Source of the DNA: Allacma fusca
Taxonomy: Eukaryota; Arthropoda; Collembola; Symphypleona; Sminthuridae
DNA: 64,000 nucleotides
Assembly (NCBI GenBank): GCA_947179485.1
Contig: OX359245.1
Span: forward strand, 5,065,001 to 5,129,000
Direction: 5' to 3'
In this document: positions 25,255 to 35,856 of the stretch, piece by piece
Layout of the letters: each line of letters begins with the position of its first letter
Numbering within the stretch: the stretch's first letter is position 1
Program-made: the position numbers and the translations under genes
Notes under the pieces: model-generated
Seen by the model: the letters and a program-made list of their open reading frames with translations, nothing else
What the model was told of the DNA's origin: nothing
Database searches by the model: none

Positions 25255-26344
25255 TGTAGGTTGAGAAGTATTAAAATAATTTTAGTTAATAATAGTTTAT
25301 ACTCTGGCCAGGGCCCGGGTGAATGCACCCCTGGTGTGCAGTCACGTTTCTGTGCATAATTACAGTCGACTATTTATAACATCAATAAATCTACCAAAAA
25401 ATGACGTTATAGGGGGAACGACGTTATAGGGGCACATAAAATAAATAAGTTTAATTGCAGGTTTTTGTTTTTAGTTAAATTGGAATATTGCCTCGTTTCA
25501 TTTAATTAGTACATACTATATGTCTATGCAGAATAAGGATAAAAATAATTAATATTAATTAATAACAATATTTTTCGAAGTTAGCCGCGCCACAAACACA
25601 GTCAACAACATACGTCAGGATTAAATAAAGTATTTTCTGAATTTTAATAAGATCATTTTACCAAAGTTTTCAAACGGAAAAATGTAATTCCGTTAAAATT
25701 ATGAATATCAGTTCTTTACTGGATGCGAAAATAAATCTAAAAGCTTAGAAATGATAATTTTTCTGGGTGGGACTTAATCAATGTCGTTAACCACACTTGT
25801 ACATATATTTATAATAATACGTTTATTCCAGTCTTTTATAATGTCGCTGCATAATAAGCCAATGCGATTATAGTAAAATTATAGAGTATAAAAAACTAAT
25901 ATAAAACTTTAAAATGGCAGCACCAGTATGTTATTTAGCTAGTGGTATACTTTTCACCGTACGGCTACAAAAAAAGCGACTTTATAAAGGAACTGACGTT
26001 ATAACGAGTGACGCTATCAAGGTAGAAATTATCATATAATTTAGCTTGGGAGGAATCCATGATGGCTTTATAGGGAGAGTGACTCTATAGGGATAGACTC
26101 TATAAGGAGAGCCGACTGTACATAGATAATTATTGCTCAAGCCCAAACATTAACTAGACTAGAGGCTCAACTTTGTCTGGCATTTTCAATTCAAACTTCT
26201 GGCTTTAAAAATATTTTTTACAATTAAACTTATTTTCAGCTGTAATATATTTCAATTTAAAAAATTTTTTTCAGCAAAATAATTAAAAAAGCAAAAACTT
26301 GTTCCTGCCCATTAAAGTTTTGCCGAAGTCATTCGGAATGACTG
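25255..26344 (-). repeat. Right long terminal inverted repeat of the hAT, split by a MITE
   Basis: Inverted copy of 18073-18423. The two halves, 25255-25362 and 26119-26344, are separated by the pogo-type MITE at 25363-26118. Matching resumes on each side exactly at the TA. Confidence 0.9.
25363..26118. mobile_element. pogo-type MITE (TA target), nested in the hAT terminal repeat
   Basis: Termini CAGTCGACTAT (25363) and its inverted counterpart ending GAGCCGACTG (26118) are flanked by TA on both sides (25361-25362 and 26119-26120). Near the ends, CGTTATAGGGG and CTCTATAGGGA words repeat. The left copy of the hAT repeat shows the unoccupied target, so the boundaries are exact. It is 756 bp with no transposase. 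The TIR starts with CAG as in the Tigger of this window, but the rest differs. Confidence 0.9.
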
Positions 26345-26476
26345 GTTGTGAGTGCTAAAAACTGCTCTCAGCCTCAGCCTCTGCCTCTTGGGTGCACATA
26401 ATTTGAATGATCCCTCTACCTCATTTCTGTGAGCGCAGAAATTTCAAATCCGAACTCGCACTCAATTTGAGTGAAC

Positions 26477-27028
26477 GGGCACCCTCATGAGGTATGAGTT
26501 CTTCCCTCGCCCTCATCCCTCGCCCTCGGCCTCAATTTTTGAGGGATGAGAGCGAGTTCCTATCATAAAAGAAGGGCTCTCAACAAATGAGGGCGAGGCA
26601 TAGCAAAATGTACGTACGAAAACGAGGGCGAGGGTGATTACTAAAATGTAGTCCTCATGAAGTTCGAATAGCAGTATTAAATCCCGCGAAATAATTCTCG
26701 TATTTCCGCCTTTTTGCCATAAATGAGTCTAAATATGTTAATAATTAGCTAAAGTTCAGAAGAATTAGCTAAAGGTCTGAAGAATTAAGTGAATGTTTGA
26801 AGGTCTTAACTGGGTGATAGCTAGATTGCAATGCACTGGCAGTTATGCTGTACTTATGGACTCATGAGGCCGAGGGAGAGTCCTTATGACTTATAGTAGG
26901 CCCTCACGAGTCTGAGTGCGAGTTCCAGCGCAAGGTGTCGTGAGGGTTACGGGTGAGAGCGAGTGCGACAAGATTTTGTTACATACCTCATGAGGTGAGG
27001 GCGAGGGATTAAAAAATGCCCATCTATG
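26477..27028. mobile_element. Short CATAGATG-family MITE with CTCGCCCTC arrays
   Basis: The right end is GGGCATTTTTT...-type inverted as TGCCCATCTATG (ending 27028), followed by GAGTGAAC (27029-27036). The same octamer stands at 26469-26476 immediately before GGGCACCCTCATGAGG. The left end therefore appears to have lost the first seven bases (CATAGAT). The interior is filled with CTCGCCCTCA / TGAGGGCGAGG motifs. It sits inside the outer element's own motif array. Confidence 0.65.
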
Positions 27029-27035
27029 GAGTGAA

Positions 27036-27062
27036 CTAGTAAAAGCCCTGTGCTTCACAGGG
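27036..27062 (-). mobile_element. Helitron 3' terminus (minus strand)
   Basis: On the minus strand the hairpin CCCTGTG-AAG-CACAGGG (27062-27046) is followed after six bases by CTAG (27039-27036) and then T. This is the Helitron 3' rule (hairpin, short spacer, CTRR, insertion before T). The element body would extend to higher coordinates, but the 5' end (A|TC) could not be fixed. The same terminus recurs at 61830-61856. Confidence 0.75.
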
Positions 27063-28000
27063 ACCATTACACGAGAATTGTGATAGTACACAAAACAGTA
27101 AATGGCTACAGAACCCGTATCAAGACCTGTCGAGAAGGCTCAATGTTAATATCCCGCTTCGCCGGGCAATCGGACAAAGTAATCTGTTATAAGACATGTG
27201 ACCTATTAATTGTAAGACTAACAATTTATTCGTTTCATATAGCTAGTTGACATTACATCATCAAAAAAGTTATGGTACAACGCTCCGGCCCACTAACGTT
27301 CTCTCCCAAACTCAATATTTGGCTATATACGTGGAATTTAACTAATCCCTTGATCAATTTAATACCAAAATTCCATTGTTACTACATTTTGCTGTTGCAT
27401 CACTGTATGGTACTTCGCCCCTTAGTGGGTCAGCACAACGTGTTGATCAAATATGATTTTTTATTATTTTATTATAATTTGTAAATAGCTCAGTTGCACC
27501 GTAATAATGTAACTGAAACCTCCGACACTCTACTGATTATTTAAAATAGGAAAAATGAAAGGAATTCATATTAGCACAACACTTTTCACGTGCTATAGTC
27601 ACTACAACTCATGGTTCTACAAATCATTCTTTATTGCCTGATGATATTTTTAGGGGATATAAAGATCAATTGTATGAATGTTAAGACTTTTAATTAAAAA
27701 ATAATGAACAAATAGATTCAGCAATACAGTAGTTTAGAATTTAACTGACGTAAATATAAAAATTGTTACAATAAGTACTTTCAATTCCATTTGCTTTTTC
27801 CTAATAGGAAATTCTCCTCAAATTCTTCAGTCCTGTAACTGAACGTAGTTTTTCTCACCACCAGAAGACTTTATTTAATCCACACTTGATGATTTATGTC
27901 TAATGTTAACAATAATTATGATTAGTGCTTTTAAGCGCTCATCTAAAATAAATTACTTTATATTGTGCGCTCTATTGAGCTTCAATTCAAGTTGTAGACT

Positions 28001-28133
28001 GCAAGCAGTTGGTATACAGCCAAGAAGCACAGCGAGCTGAAACTCTGTCGCAGAGAAGAGCGTTTTTAGCTCGCTCAACTTGCTGTGCTTCTCTTCTTGG
28101 ATTGCTTGCTTGCTGTATATACCACCGGCTTGC
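28001..28133. repeat. Imperfect inverted repeat (hairpin)
   Basis: GCAAGCAGTTGGTATACAGC and AAGAAGCACAGCGAGCT on the left pair with AGCTCGCTCAACTTGCTGTG ... GTATATACCACCGGCTTGC on the right across a short loop near 28050. Function unknown; it may be Helitron-internal or an eroded foldback element. Confidence 0.6.
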
Positions 28134-28429
28134 TTGGCTATATAGGGAAAGAGTATACTACATATCGGTTTGCTATATAGGGAAATGAGCGCGCCAAGCT
28201 TTAAATTAACAGATCCCTCAGAAAGTGGTCAGTAATATAGAGATTGAGAGCGAGGCCGAGTGCGAGGAATACACTCAATGAGTGCGAGGCATGGACTCAA
28301 TGGTGCGCGAGGCATGCACTCGATGAGTGTGAGTGCGTCCATGTATGCATCCAAACGATCACAGTGGCCTACTTCGTTTCACTTCCCGCCTAATTAGGGC
28401 AAGCTACTTGTGTGCAATGATGTTCGCTG

Positions 28430-28860
28430 GGGATACCGTCTCTCAGGACGGACGGCGAAAATCGGGACGGGATAGGGACTTTGAGACGGATTCGGTTCTA
28501 AAAATTAAGAGAGGAGAGGGACTGAGACGGGATCGAGACGTTGACCGTAAAATACATTAATAATAGGGACTCTCACTATTTACTACCTCGTTCATTTACA
28601 TGTGCTGTATACCATACATATGTAGCAATTAATATAACAATGGTGGGTACCAGGAATGGTTGTCACGTGAGATGGAGAGAGGGATAGTTATAGGATAGGG
28701 ATACGGACGGGACGGGGACGTTCATTAACGACGTAAGCGCTGACTGGCCGTGACTGAGACTAGATCGTCTGGTGTTCAGGACGGATTGGAGGGACGTAAG
28801 GATTTGTGAATGAGTATTACCAGGGATATGGACGTAGCTAGTAGGGATTTTCCCTACTAC
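28430..28860. repeat. GACGG/GGGAC motif-rich segment
   Basis: Repeated GGGAC, GACGGGA and GAGACGG words cluster at 28440-28550 and 28690-28860 around an AT-rich core, the pattern of a hAT-type MITE with subterminal arrays. I could not identify matching termini or a duplication. Confidence 0.5.
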
Positions 28861-29221
28861 TATTTACGAGATAAACGAGATTCTCGTCTCGTTGTCTCGT
28901 AATACAACAAAATATCTTAAATTTTGTTTATTTAAGATCATCATAATGGTCTGCCGTTGACACAGAAATTTGAACCCACAATAATTCCCACATCGGTGCG
29001 TAATGCAAAATGCTTGGAGTGAATGATTATGTACGTATTGTGATACTCATAAAAATGCATTTTCAGGGTCGCCCTGTTGTGACATGTGAATAATTGTGTC
29101 CGAGTAGCCTTGATACGTTCCGATCCCTAACGATTTAGTGTCATCCTGTCAAGGATAATACCGGTGCTGAAGAGTAGTATTGAATGCGATTTTATTACCC
29201 GTACTCATATTCACTCGCGTA

Positions 29222-29763
29222 CACTAGGGGTGAGTATTACGAGACAACGAAACGAGAATCTCGTTTATCTCGTTCTGTATACATCAACGAGACAGTACGA
29301 GACATCTCGCTTTATTTAACGAGAATATATCGTTTACAATTAAATCTTGTGTAAAGCCATATCAAACTGAAAAATGGGGTGTTTTGCTATGCCATTTTTC
29401 CAATGAAGACATTTTGCAGTTCTTGGTGCTAGCTTTTATTGCGGTAGGTCTTCATTAGTTTTTCTCACGGCTTTCACGCTTTAAAATTTTATGGTCCAAA
29501 CCTAAAAATAAATATTTTGCACCTTGTGATTTTTCTGTTTAGTGAAATTAAATAAATTTGCATGTTCTCTCACCACATTTTGTGCAGGCTACAATTAAAT
29601 TGCATATATTTCAACACAAATACCATGTTTTTGCACTGTCTCGTTTGTCTCGTGCGTTGCTTACTCTCGCTACACTCTCGTTATCAAAATATCTCGTTCT
29701 CGTATTTTTTTCAGAAACGAGAACGAGACAAACGAGAATTTTAAAACCAACGAGATACTCACC
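29222..29763. mobile_element. MITE with CTCGTTT/AACGAGA arrays
   Basis: The left end GGGTGAGTATTACGAGAC (29228 on) and right end GAGATACTCACC (to 29763) are inverted repeats. Both run inward into AACGAGA / TCTCGTT motif arrays. A separate inverted fragment of the left terminus lies at 28869-28908. The right terminus stops exactly where the CATAGATGGGCG end of the next element begins, which suggests that the latter inserted into this terminus. Confidence 0.65.
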
Positions 29764-31060
29764 CATAGATGGGCGTTTTTCTACCCCTCTGCCTCTTTGT
29801 GCGAGGGATGGAATATAGCCTGCTCGCACTCTCCCTCGTCATCAATCGAGCGACACGTTACGGATTGTCCTTGTGCTCGTCCTGGTGAGGGGCTACTTTT
29901 AAGATACACCCCTCTCCCTCGCACTCATGAGGGCCCTCGTTATTTTATATTACACGTAAATAACCCCCTACAGTTTCCTACAATACCTGTGCCGTCAAAT
30001 AACTTTTTCGCGGACACTTGGTTAAAATATGACAACTTCAGTATGTGTAGACATTCCCCCCAGTTCTGAACGTACGGAACTTTTGGATAACTTAGAAAGT
30101 TTATAAAATTTACTGCAACCTAGCGTTTAAAACAAATTTTAAAAAGTTGTTGTTGAAATAAACTACTGTATTCAAAATAGTGCTCTTTATTGGTGCAGGT
30201 TTTACACAGGTATTTGGGTACAGGTACATATTAAGTTTCGTGGTTGACATAATTGTAAAAAGTATAAAAACTTGAAAAATTTAGAATGTTTTTTTCGATT
30301 TTGTCCTGAAAATAACGTAAAAAACAAGTTTAAAATTCTAGTTCATCGGTAAAAAGTGCCTATCTTCCTTATATTTTAATTGTCGGCAAAATGGAAAACA
30401 ATCAGTAGTCAAACTACAATATTTTGTTATAAAAGACATTTTGTTGGTCTTTGACAATAATAATTCTTCATTATAATCGATTCAGTAGCTCAAAAATGAC
30501 TATTATTGATCAAAGCTGTTTTCTACGTCTCCGTTTAATACAATTTAGTCATAAATAGGTTCCATAACATCAGACCAGTAATATTCAATAGTAGGGTCTG
30601 AAAACAACATTAATCAAATATAAAGGCCATGTGCCCTTGTTTACAAATGACCATGTCTCCCCGACATCCTAAAATGAAATTTTGTCTGGAGTTTAATATG
30701 AGAAATTTTAACCTAAACAAGAGGACCTTTAATTTTTAAAAATTAAAACTGGGATTTTTGCTCAGGGCCATAAACCATGTACCTAAGACGTTATGAAGTT
30801 GGTCTTGCTACAGAACAATATATGTATGATTTTCGCTTAACGATTAAGGTAAGAGAAGGTCATGAGGGCTTACATGTGTACTCTGCCTCTCTCTCTTTCG
30901 TTCACATCCTATTCATAGGTCCTCTCTCTCTCATTTTCATGAGAGCGCCTAAAATCAACGTGTACTCGCCATCATCCTCGCAGTTTGTGAGGGCGAGGCA
31001 TCTCTCAATCCCTCGTGAGTGTGCCCATGTTTGCTCGTGAGTAGGTCCCATGTGTATGGC
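29764..31060. mobile_element. CATAGATG-family element, left end clear, right end uncertain
   Basis: Begins CATAGATGGGCGTTTTT, the exact inverted counterpart of the terminus at 27012-27028, followed by CCTCTGCCTC and CTCGCACTC arrays to about 29940. A second array with GAGGGCGAGG and TCCCTCGTGAG at 30860-31040 faces the other way. The expected octamer TACTCACC was not found at the right, so the end is approximate. Confidence 0.5.
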
Positions 31061-31650
31061 CACGGCAAAGATTTAATGCTTGACTTCATTTTGAGCGGTA
31101 ACCTTCCCGCTTTTTCCTCGAAAGCACGGTACAAATTCCTTCGTCTTTCTTTATTCACGGCTCCCAGTTTAAGTGTTACTCTTGCTGTAATTTCTTTATT
31201 TCCTGTGGCCTGGATGTGGTTCTTGTAATTATTAGCTACAGTTAATAGTAATTAATCTGGAATCTGAAGTTGACCCTGCTGTTGTCGAAGGTCCAAAAGC
31301 AGTTCTCTAGTAATCCGTCCTCTGAAATTAATTTCACGGTAGTAATTAATCATTGTTATTCCGTTTGTTATCGTATAAAATTTAATTTGTAGGATTATTA
31401 AATACTTCTGGAGAATCAGGCCTTACCAAAACCAAATAGGTAAATATTATGTTGGGTAATTAATTCTGGAAAAATTAATTCGTTTAAGTCCAGAGTGTTT
31501 GGTAACTGGTGGAGTGATGAAGTTGTTATTATTTAGAGGGTGTTTGAGAATTCATTTTTGTGCTTTTTGTGAATCATTGGTTGGTTCTAATAAAAAGTAT
31601 TTTTATTAATTGAATCTGATAAAATAAAGGTTGTTTTTTTTTAAATATAG
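31061..31650 (+). other. Upstream region of DNA ligase 1
   Basis: No coding exon is recognised. It ends in a strong polypyrimidine tract and acceptor (TTTTTTTTTAAATATAG, 31634-31650), so at least one 5' exon must lie upstream, possibly within 31061-31250. Its donor could not be chosen with confidence. Confidence 0.4.
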
Positions 31651-31686
31651 TTGCATTGGTACACTTCCTTGCTGCAAAAATTGTTG

Positions 31687-34600
31687 ATGCTTTTGGTTCT
31701 CCGCTTTTCAAGACTGATAACAAAGCTTAGCTTCCCCCGTCGTCCTTACCCGGAGTTCAGTATGAAGCAAACAAAGATTAACAATTTTTTTGTGAAGCGA
31801 TCCTCTGGAACGGATTCGAGTCCCACGAAGAGCGTCGACAGAAAAAAGACAACTGCTGAGGACTCAGATGACGAAGGGAAAGGACGTGGGAAGAAGAGCT
31901 CTCCTCCTGTCAACGTCAAGAAATCCCAGGTGATGAAGAACGGGAGGAAGCGAGCTATCATATATTCCGACTCGGAGGATGAAGAACCTTCACCGATGAA
32001 ATCTCCTCCGGAAAAAATTGAGCAAGTACCGGAAATGTCTCCGAAGAAATCGTCACCGGAGAAACGTCCTGCCTCAAAGGATTCGCTAAAGACTCCAGCA
32101 AAATCCAAGGACAACAAGTCTACTCCAAATTCTAGTAAGAAAAATGGGCTGTCATCTGTGAGGAATGGAAGGGTTACCAAGTCCAAGAAAACTAGTGTGA
32201 AGGCTAAGAAGTCCACGTCGGGTACGAAAATTAAGGGGAAGACAAACACTACTTCAAAATCAGACTCCGAGGAGGAGGAGGGTTCAAATTCGGAGGAAGC
32301 AATGGATGAGCCTATGGAGACTGAGGTTGAGAGATCGCCTAGTAAGAGCAAAAGGAATGGAGTGTCTGCTGTGGAGAAGGATCAAGCAGGGAGAGGAAGG
32401 AAATCTGACAGTAAAGTCAAAAGCAGCCCTTCCAGTCCTCCGAGTAAGAAGAAATCACAGTCAAAATCTGATTCACAGAAGGAAGGTGATTCGGACATGG
32501 ATTTACCGAAAAAAAAGGAAGTTGACAAGTCTCCAAAATCAGCTGAGAAAGTTGTAGTCAAGTCCATGAAATTAGAATCAGGGCAGGCTGTGAAGGGATG
32601 GAATACAGAGTACGATCCTTCAAAATCAAAATATCATCCTATTGATGACGCATCTTGGTCTCGAGGTCAAAGGTGATCATTTTGATTACTTTGCTATATC
32701 TAATTACATTGGTTTTGAGTTTTTCTCGATTCATTTAGAATACGGTGTTGGTGAGAGCAACTGTTCTATTTTTTTTTAAGTAAAAATTAAATATTAATTT
32801 GTATTTAATGTCTTTTAGTGTTCCTTATTTGGCCCTAGCAATAACACTGAAGAAAATTGAAGAGACCAGTAGCCGTCTTAAAAACATCGAGATACTTTCA
32901 AATTTCTTTCGGTCTGTGATACTGCTATCCCCACAAGACCTCCGTTTCAGCATTTATCTTTGTCTCAATAAATTGGCTCCAGCATATGAAGGAGTGGAAT
33001 TGGGTATAGCGGAAACAAATTTGATTAAAGCAATCGCACAAAGCACAGGAAGATCGGACAAGGATGTTAAAAATCAATTGTCAGAGAAGGATCTTGGGGA
33101 AATTGCTGAAAGCAGTCGCACCAGTCAGAAGACTTTGTTTCAGCCGGCTCCACTTACAGTTGCATCCGTGTTTAGTAAGTTGAAAGAAATTGCAGGGATG
33201 ACTGGGAAAGCTTCATTGCAGAAGAAGATTTCGATGATTCAGTCCATGTTAGTCGCGTGCAAATACTCCGAAGCTAGATTTGTAGTTCGGTCCCTTGCGG
33301 GAAAATTGCGGATTGGCTTAGCTGAGCAATCGCTTCTTCAAGCTATTGCCCAAGCCTGCTACCTGACACCTCCTAACCAAAATCAGGCGGACGATTCCAT
33401 AGACTGGCCACCAAAGAAAAATATGATCAATGCTGGCTCATCCCTTCATCCTGATGAAATAAAAGCACGAGCAGAAAAAGTTGCCTTTAAGGTGAAGTCT
33501 TGTTACTGTGAGTGTCCCAACTACGACATTCTGGTAGATGCTTTACTTAAAGATGGTGTTGACGGACTGGAAGAATATTGTAGACTAACTCCCGGCATTC
33601 CTCCGAGGCCTATGCTTGCCCAGCCAACTAAAGGAGTGGAAGATATTCTTCATCGCTTCACTGATATTAAATTTACTTGTGAGTATAAATACGATGGAGA
33701 AAGAGCCCAAATTCATCTACTCGAGGATGGCCGTGTCGAGATTTACAGTCGGAATCAAGAAAATAATACGTTGAAATTTCCTGATATTGTTAATCGCTTT
33801 AAAGACTGTATTGGGCCGGAAGTAACTTCCTGTATTTTGGATTCGGAAGCTGTTGCTTGGGACCGCGAGAAAGAAATAATATTGCCTTTTCAGGTCCTGT
33901 CCACGAGAAAACGAAAAGTAAGAAATTACATTAAATTAAATTGATTCACCTGATTATAGAGGAATCCATGAATTGGTTTATAATAATATTTGGATAATTG
34001 TAGGATGCCAATGAAGCTGAAATTAAAGTACAAGTCATTATATATGGATTCGATTTGATATACCTAAATGGAGACTCATTGGTAAAGGAACCTCTTGTGA
34101 AACGTCGCGAACTACTTAAAGAAAATTTCAACGTAATTCCTGGTCAGTTTGAATTCGCCAAAAGTGTGGATACAGATTCAATGGAGCACGTGCAAGAATT
34201 TTTGGAAGAATCTATAAAAGGCAATTGTGAAGGCTTAATGGTAAAGACGCTAGATGTGAACGCCAGTTACGAACTGGCCAAGAGATCTCACAAGTGGTTG
34301 AAACTGAAGAAAGATTACCTGACTACTGGGGGAGATTCATTAGATTTAGTGGTCATTGGAGGATTTTTGGGCAAAGGAAAGAGAACTGGCACGTATGGTG
34401 CCTACTTATTAGCTTGCTATGACCCAGACAACGAAGAATTTCAAACTATTTGCAAGGTGAGAATTACCAACTTGAAATATTAGTAGACCCATTCAAAAGT
34501 TAATCTAATCTTCGTTCACATATATATCAGTTATTAAATGTATTTTGATTCAATGTGTTTAGTTGGGAACTGGATTTAGTGATGAAGACTTAGAGAAGCA

Positions 34601-35018
34601 TACAAAAACTTTAGAGGGTCATAAAATTCCAAAACCAAAGCCTTATTATCAGTTTCATAGTAACTTGACACCTGATCATTGGTTTGACTCAGCTGTTGTT
34701 TGGGAAGTTAAATGCGCGGATTTAAGTTTGTCCCCCGTGCACAAAGCTGCTGCTGGACTGGTAAGACATTTGTGAGAACATAGCTTTTTCAGCAAATATG
34801 GGCTAACTTAATTGATTAATTGCATGATTTTAAATTTTTTATAGGAGGATCCCGAGAGAGGAATATCTTTGAGATTCCCTAGGTTCATACGGATTAGAGA
34901 TGACAAGAACCCTGAAGATGCAACTTCAGCCTCACAAGTTGCTCAGATGTATAAAAATCAAGATGTTGTGAAAAATAACGTTGGAGGAGCCAAGGATTTC
35001 GAAGATGAATTTTATTAA
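31687..35018 (+). CDS. LIG1: DNA ligase 1 (ATP-dependent), five coding exons
   Basis: ATP-dependent ligase that seals Okazaki fragments in nuclear replication and repair. Exons: 31651-32672 (coding from ATG 31762, or 31687), 32819-33917, 34004-34456, 34563-34760 and 34845-35018, all GT-AG. From ATG 31762 the product is 944 residues, close to the human enzyme (919). The N-terminus [10 protein letters not shown] is a canonical PCNA-interacting box (QxxIxxFF). A long Ser/Lys/Glu-rich disordered region follows to about residue 290, then the DNA-binding domain (from [15 protein letters not shown]). The adenylation domain has the nucleophilic Lys in KYDGER (about residue 594). The OB-fold carries [29 protein letters not shown] and [12 protein letters not shown]. 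An in-frame ATG at 31687 would add a 25-residue Arg-rich, acid-poor leader. It is the first gene right of the transposon-rich block. Confidence 0.97.
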
Positions 35019-35484
35019 CTCTGGGAACCCAAATTCCGATGTTTTGGCCGTCGATTCATTAAATCACTTGGAGTATGTTGCAGAATGTTATTAATGGACA
35101 TTAAATGCACCGATGCACGTGGACCCAAAAAATTAAATGTTACTTGCCTTCATTTAAGTGGTTACTAATTGTGATTAAATGTAATTACCTGTATTTATTA
35201 ATGTTCAGATAATATTGTGACTCTTAGTTCAATTTTAAACAAAACTCCCGGTTTGCATGTGTCAAATTCAAATTAGTATAGTTTCGACATTATAAAATAA
35301 CTTTTACTATCTTTTTCTCAAACGTATAGCTAAGGGTGGTCAGCTAACATTTTGGAACCTCAGAAAAGAGGAGCCACCCTAATTTTTTGAGGAAATCTTA
35401 ATTTATGGGTACACGTAATTAATTAAATGGCGACATGTATTTTCATTCTAAACGCATGTTAGACACTGGTTAAAATTTTAATGT

Positions 35485-35490
35485 AATAAA
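35485..35490 (+). terminator. Candidate poly(A) signal for DNA ligase 1
   Basis: AATAAA 467 bp after the ligase stop codon, followed by a T-rich stretch. No earlier AATAAA was noticed in the 3' flank. Confidence 0.45.
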
Positions 35491-35856
35491 ACATTTTTTT
35501 TCAATTCATTTGGTTTGTAATAATTCTTTAGGTATAATCAATTATACTTATGTCACGCCCACAACGTTGACTCCCAACGCTGTGACTGAAACTAAATTCA
35601 ATTACACATAACACAAATACGGTTTGAATAGTATTGTTTTATATGTTTTGTTGTTTTGTAACTGTTACTAAGTGATTAGTAGAGTAGAATTGACCTGTTG
35701 TTAATGTATTTCAAGGTTTTTTTCTGCTGTTGCCACACCATTTAAAATCATAATGTTGTAAATCTTTTTTTCTGTCTGTATTATTATCACACATAATGTA
35801 ACCATGGATAAGCCCATCTTTAAAACATAAACACAAAAAAGTAACTGAAGAAATGA

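Larger units (their letters stand above)
18073..26344 (-). mobile_element. Large hAT transposon with long terminal inverted repeats
   Basis: Flanked by a perfect 8-bp duplication GTTGTGAG (18065-18072 and 26345-26352). It starts CAGTCATTCCGAATGACTTC and ends with the exact reverse complement. The inverted repeats are about 350 bp long with roughly 90% or better identity over the part I aligned. That is far longer than the 10-30 bp usual for hAT. The outermost 17 bp after the first base form a palindrome (AGTCATTC-C-GAATGACT). It carries a three-exon transposase on the minus strand (18870-22347). Two later insertions sit inside it (22422-23285 and 25363-26118). Removing them leaves about 6.65 kb. 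Confidence 0.92.
17472..28347. mobile_element. Outer hAT-type element hosting the nested transposon stack
   Basis: The ends CATACCTGGGCG (17472) and CGTCCATGTATG (ending 28347) are inverted repeats matching at 10 of 12 positions. They are flanked by a perfect 8-bp duplication CATCCAAA (17464-17471 and 28348-28355). Inside each end lie the CTCGCACTC / GAGTGCGAG arrays seen in the 7064-8740 element (17490-17590 and 28245-28340). The span of 10,876 bp is explained by later insertions: a large hAT (18073-26344), a small MITE (26477-27028) and a Helitron ending at 27036. No transposase of its own was recognised. The pairing of two ends nearly 11 kb apart rests on the TSD plus shared terminus and array type. 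Confidence 0.75.

Noticed and set aside
28245..28347. Independent small repeat element
   Set aside because: Its right-hand octamer CATCCAAA and terminus pair with 17464-17483, so it is better read as the right end of the outer element.
31746..32351. 201-codon minus frame opposite DNA ligase 1
   Set aside because: Antisense shadow of the Ser/Lys/Glu-rich region, whose codon bias keeps the reverse frame open.
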